From: Prochlorococcus sp. AG-355-A09
Lineage (GTDB): Bacteria > Cyanobacteriota > Cyanobacteriia > PCC-6307 > Cyanobiaceae
Direction of reading: 5' to 3'
Assembly (NCBI GenBank): GCA_003280995.1
Contig: QCDG01000006.1
Span: 42,559-106,558, forward strand
DNA length: 64,000 nucleotides
Part shown: positions 60,792 through 64,000 of the stretch, piece after piece
How positions within the stretch are numbered: the stretch's first letter is position 1
Layout: every line of letters starts with the position of its first letter
Position numbers and translations under genes: made by a program
The notes under the pieces: model-generated
Told to the model about the DNA's origin: nothing
Seen by the model: only the letters and a program-made list of their open reading frames with translations
Databases searched by the model: none

Positions 60792-61649
60792 TTAAAAAGT
60801 TGCAAAAGAAGGACTAAAAGGCCCCCCACCAAAACCGCTCATCCCTCCTCGCCCATCTGGGAAGACTGTCATGCCTCTGCCAGTAATACTGAAATTAACC
60901 TCTAATCCTTGTGTTTGATCTGATATTACGACGGGAGTTGTGGGTTCGAAACTTCCATATAAATGAGTTGAACTCCCACATGAAGAATCTGCTGCATAAG
61001 TTCCTAAATTACCACCACTAACTTGCGCTAAGACGGCCTTCATAGTCCCTGTAACTCCTGTTGTAAAAACTTCTGCTCCAGCTAGTTCTGGAGAACTTGA
61101 ACAAGTTTTTCCATTGCTGAAATCCATTAAGTCTTCATCAAATTCACTATGTGATCCTTCTGACTGAACAGGAGATCCATCACTTGAGGTGTAAAAAGTT
61201 TCATTGTTAATTTGGTAAGAACCTTTCAGACCAAAAGTATTCTTGATTTTGATGTAAGCATGAGGATAAGTTCCTGTTGGTGGTCGAAAATTATTTCCGG
61301 TTAAAGTTTGAGTAGAACTTCCACCTAAGTTAACTAAACTTCCTGTTGATGATTGAAAAGTTGCAGTACAGCTAGATTCAGATATTGAATTATCTGTTAC
61401 GACGTCATCATCATCATTAATATAAGTCCCAGCAAGAGGATCAGAAGTGCATAATCCCATTTCGTAGACCCTTATTTTGTAGGTGGTAGGGGTTATATAA
61501 CAGGGATTATTAATGCTTGATGGATTTTCTCCAAAAAGAGTTTCACATGTGTTTGCATAAACCTTCTCATTGGAAGAGATTATAGAAGCTAATAGGCAGA
61601 AGCCAAAACCTGCTGATGCTTTAAGAGTAATGTTAGAAAGAAATTTCAT
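60792..61649 (-). CDS. Secreted protein, paralogue of the 59.3-kb gene
   Basis: 285 residues. Signal peptide to about NEKVYA, then YKIRVYEMGLCTSDPLAGTY, GTYPHAYIKIKNTFGLKGSY, TTGVTGTMKAVLAQVSGGNL and the end GPFSPSFATF. Conserved Cys suggest disulfides. 41 bp downstream of the inverse-autotransporter barrel on the same strand, so perhaps its partner. Family not recognised. Confidence 0.75.
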   Translation of the reverse strand: MKFLSNITLKASAGFGFCLLASIISSNEKVYANTCETLFGENPSSINNPCYITPTTYKIRVYEMGLCTSDPLAGTYINDDDDVVTDNSISESSCTATFQSSTGSLVNLGGSSTQTLTGNNFRPPTGTYPHAYIKIKNTFGLKGSYQINNETFYTSSDGSPVQSEGSHSEFDEDLMDFSNGKTCSSSPELAGAEVFTTGVTGTMKAVLAQVSGGNLGTYAADSSCGSSTHLYGSFEPTTPVVISDQTQGLEVNFSITGRGMTVFPDGRGGMSGFGGGPFSPSFATF

Positions 61650-61690
61650 TTGAGATTTGGATAAAGTAGGGTTAATAAGTCTGAAAATGA

Positions 61691-62806
61691 TTAGGATCCT
61701 TTAGCTCTATTTATAAAACTTCCTAAAGATCGTTCTAAAAGAACATCATATTTACGTTTTACAGGTTGGATCATTTGAGTGATCATATTTTTCTTGTAAT
61801 TTGCTGTCTCATACTTCACGGGATTGCCTGTGATATTCATTCTTAAACCAAAGAATGTTTCATCTGTGCCTGGTAGAGAAGTATTTACGGTCGTAGATGC
61901 TGCAGCAATCTCGTTAGATACATATGCTTCTAAACCTACATGAGGTGTAGCTTGCCAACTTACAGATCCCTCTATTCCGGAATTGTCTTGTGTATTTTTA
62001 TAGTCCCAATTAAAACCTCTTACAAAAAATGCAAGTTGCGGATTATTTGGAAGTCTGTAACCAACTTCAACATCCCATCCTGGTACTACTCTCTCTTTAT
62101 AAGAAACACCTTTAATGGTTACATCCTTTTCATCAGTTATGGACACATACCAGTTATTTCTTAATTCAAAATCTTTCCAAAAGTATTCTCCACCAATTCC
62201 AAGTCTGCTATGAGCATCACTGTAATCTGTCATTCTGTAATCCCAGAAAGCATTAGCTCCAACCATTGATTCATCGTCAGGACGATGTCTTATTCCTAAA
62301 CCTAAGTTTGTGGTGGAACCATCTGCATTAGTTGCAGTTGCAAATCTTGCTTGAGAAAAAGCAAGAGTTTTAAGATCCCCTTCATTATCTTTTGCAAGTT
62401 CTCCAAGTTTCATCAAGCTATTAATTGAGAAACTTGTATCTGATTCTGTCCCGCCAGAAATATTTACGGTTGTTTGAGCAAAAAATGGAATCTTTTGGAT
62501 CTGACTATTAGCTTTTGAATTTGCAAAGTTAAATCCAGCATCAACTAATTTTCTTTTACCATCATTAGCCATGATGTTCGTGTATTCACTTCCTTCTGCG
62601 CCATTATTCATTAATGGAACAAATTTGGTGGCATAAATAGATGCATCAATAATGTATTTATCTAATTTGTCTTTTGGTACGTATATGTCTTGCTTATATT
62701 CAACTTGATCAAATTTGATTTCTTCAAATTTGTATTCGTTAGCTGTAAGAGGCAAAGTAGAACCTAAAGCAATTGCTATCAGATAAAAAGTCTTGGAGAG
62801 GTTCAT
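61691..62806 (-). CDS. Inverse autotransporter (intimin/invasin-type) beta-barrel, no passenger
   Basis: 371 residues from MNLSKTFYLIAIALGSTLPL (signal peptide, cleavage near LTA); a longer frame upstream is ignored. The core NLGLGIRHRPDDESMVGANA, FWDYRMTDYSDAHSRLGIGG, EYFWKDFELRNNWYVSITDE is the inverse-autotransporter barrel domain. Normally a passenger of Ig-like repeats follows the barrel; here only about 45 residues remain, so it is a bare barrel. It is adjacent to a secreted protein that could be a detached passenger (inference). Confidence 0.85.
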   Translation of the reverse strand: MNLSKTFYLIAIALGSTLPLTANEYKFEEIKFDQVEYKQDIYVPKDKLDKYIIDASIYATKFVPLMNNGAEGSEYTNIMANDGKRKLVDAGFNFANSKANSQIQKIPFFAQTTVNISGGTESDTSFSINSLMKLGELAKDNEGDLKTLAFSQARFATATNADGSTTNLGLGIRHRPDDESMVGANAFWDYRMTDYSDAHSRLGIGGEYFWKDFELRNNWYVSITDEKDVTIKGVSYKERVVPGWDVEVGYRLPNNPQLAFFVRGFNWDYKNTQDNSGIEGSVSWQATPHVGLEAYVSNEIAAASTTVNTSLPGTDETFFGLRMNITGNPVKYETANYKKNMITQMIQPVKRKYDVLLERSLGSFINRAKGS

Positions 62807-63377
62807 TAAAGAATAGTTTTTTATTATTATTGGTGATTTTTTAAAAAAGTCTAGCTTTAGAGAGAAAAGTACACATACCAAAGAAGCTTGAAACTGTATG
62901 GGCTAAGAATAATTTTATTTAAAGTAATAAGGTTTAAACAAAAAAAACTTATAAAAATCTCTAATTCAGTGGCACCCGCGCTAGTAAAGCTTTGTCGTTT
63001 TTACTCGCCTTTTAGTTTGTAATAAAAGTAGAAAGTCATTTATTGCAAGCAGTCTCGTTAGTAAAAAGGTATGCGCCCAAAGCACCAGCGCTCCCAAGCT
63101 GCGCCACGCCCCGCTCATAAGAGCTTAGTTCATAAAAGTCATCTATAAAAGACCAAATTCCAAAATTTTTTATTAAAAATCACTTTTGAGGCTAAAAAAT
63201 GAATTTTGTTACTAACTATCAGGAAAAATTCATTATTTCTATAAGTTAGTTGATATAAACCAAGAAATTACATTATTTATAAGTTGGTTTTGAAATTTTT
63301 TTAAATAACGACATATCTATAATATAAATTGAATTCCATAAGGATATCCATCTGAATTGCTTTCGAGACTTAGAAGT
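62807..63377. other. Intergenic region containing repeat unit C
   Basis: 571 bp without a convincing gene. 62970-63071 matches 60424-60534 and 63072-63211 is repeat unit C. The last 160 bp should hold the apt promoter. Confidence 0.55.
63072..63211 (-). repeat. Direct repeat unit C: tRNA-Pro 5' half plus upstream flank
   Basis: Same 140-bp unit as A and B with more substitutions (tgcgcccaaagcaccagcg for tgctcccaaagcacccgcg), consistent with an older copy. It borders core sequence (apt), marking the right end of the island. Confidence 0.88.
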
Positions 63378-63890
63378 ATGAAAAAATTAGAAGATTTGAT
63401 TCTCACTTATAAGGATTTTCCAAAAAAAGGTATTGATTTTAAAGACGTTCTAGAAATCCTTCAATATCCAGATATTTTTAAGGACATTATTTTAAAAATG
63501 TCTTCAAATCAATTTTTAAAAAATGCTGAAGCAATAATTTCCATAGATGCGAGGGGATTTATTTTTGGTTCTGCAGTTGCTCTAGAATCATCTAAACCAA
63601 TGATTGTTGCAAGAAAACCCGGCAAGCTACCAGGACATACATTAACAAGAGAATATGATTTGGAATATGGTAAAAATTCTCTTTCAATACAAAGTGATGC
63701 TCTGAAAAAATTCACCTCTTTTGTAATCGTAGATGACTTGTTAGCGACGGGAGGTACAGTTAATTGTGTCTCGAATTTGCTTCAAGATCAAAGCAAGGAA
63801 ATTATGGGTTTATTAACCGTTGTTGAATTAATTAAATTGAAAGGAAGATCAAAAATTGATTTTCCAGTAGAGTCGATTATTTCGCTTTGA
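63378..63890 (+). CDS. apt: Adenine phosphoribosyltransferase
   Basis: 170 residues from MKKLEDLILTYKDFPKKGID; a TTG seven codons upstream extends the frame but is less likely. Conserved blocks: DARGFIFGSAVALESSKPM, ARKPGKLPG and the PRPP loop FVIVDDLLATGGTVNC. Salvages adenine to AMP. Core gene at the right edge of the island. Confidence 0.95.
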   Translation: MKKLEDLILTYKDFPKKGIDFKDVLEILQYPDIFKDIILKMSSNQFLKNAEAIISIDARGFIFGSAVALESSKPMIVARKPGKLPGHTLTREYDLEYGKNSLSIQSDALKKFTSFVIVDDLLATGGTVNCVSNLLQDQSKEIMGLLTVVELIKLKGRSKIDFPVESIISL

Positions 63891-64000
63891 AGTAAGTAGT
63901 AAAATTTGATAGGAACGGAATATTTGGTACTCATATTAAATTGGCAAAATTTAAGAAGTGATTTTATGAAATTCTAGTTAAAAGAAATTAAAGATTAATT

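Noticed and set aside
55000..63300. Intact prophage or insertion sequence
   Set aside because: No integrase, transposase, capsid or terminase gene and no terminal inverted repeats were found; only att-like tRNA fragments remain.

Overview
The window is a very AT-rich, gene-dense stretch of a marine picocyanobacterial chromosome, almost certainly high-light-adapted Prochlorococcus. The evidence is the gene content: psbD, ycf4, petM, a Ycf39-like gene, a three-gene split transhydrogenase, several hli genes, and small families seen mainly in this group (DUF1651, DUF2839, DUF3303, DUF3764). Two remnants of the MKRLLL signal-peptide family, common in Prochlorococcus, are also present. I had no database access; assignments rest on motifs and remembered families.

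Region 1 (1-21 kb) is core genome: psbD (cut by the window edge), ycf4, a cyclophilin, ilvN, two alpha/beta hydrolases, petM, ycf39-like, infA, NTRC thioredoxin reductase, pntA1-pntA2-pntB, a 2Fe-2S ferredoxin, dxr, cysS, polA with an HlyD-type adaptor overlapping it, and ychF.

Region 2 (21-33 kb) holds the most striking locus. A 1764-residue two-partner-secretion exoprotein ends in a CHAT protease domain with visible His and Cys. It is followed on the same strand by a DUF928 protein and a CHASE2/class III adenylate cyclase. Its TpsB outer-membrane transporter is divergent, and a Popeye-like membrane protein with a cyclic-nucleotide-binding fold converges on the cyclase. I read this as a secretion-plus-cAMP-signalling module.

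Region 3 (33-59 kb) is an accessory region of very small genes: two hli clusters, SelO, an SNF transporter, a DUF411/MauE-like/DUF3721 metal-related operon, YedK-type SRAP, RluF, and dozens of unknown membrane or helical micro-proteins, including several paralogue pairs. Two genes here share a near-identical leader ending in a terminator-like hairpin against the start codon, and a third has a similar arrangement.

Region 4 (55-63.4 kb) is organised around an intact tRNA-Pro(UGG). Three decayed 3'-half copies lie on one side. Two 5'-half copies that keep the tRNA's upstream flank lie on the other and separate modules encoding two paralogous secreted proteins and a stand-alone inverse-autotransporter barrel. 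This looks like repeated integration at a tRNA (tycheposon-like), but no integrase is present in the window. Core sequence resumes with apt at the right edge.
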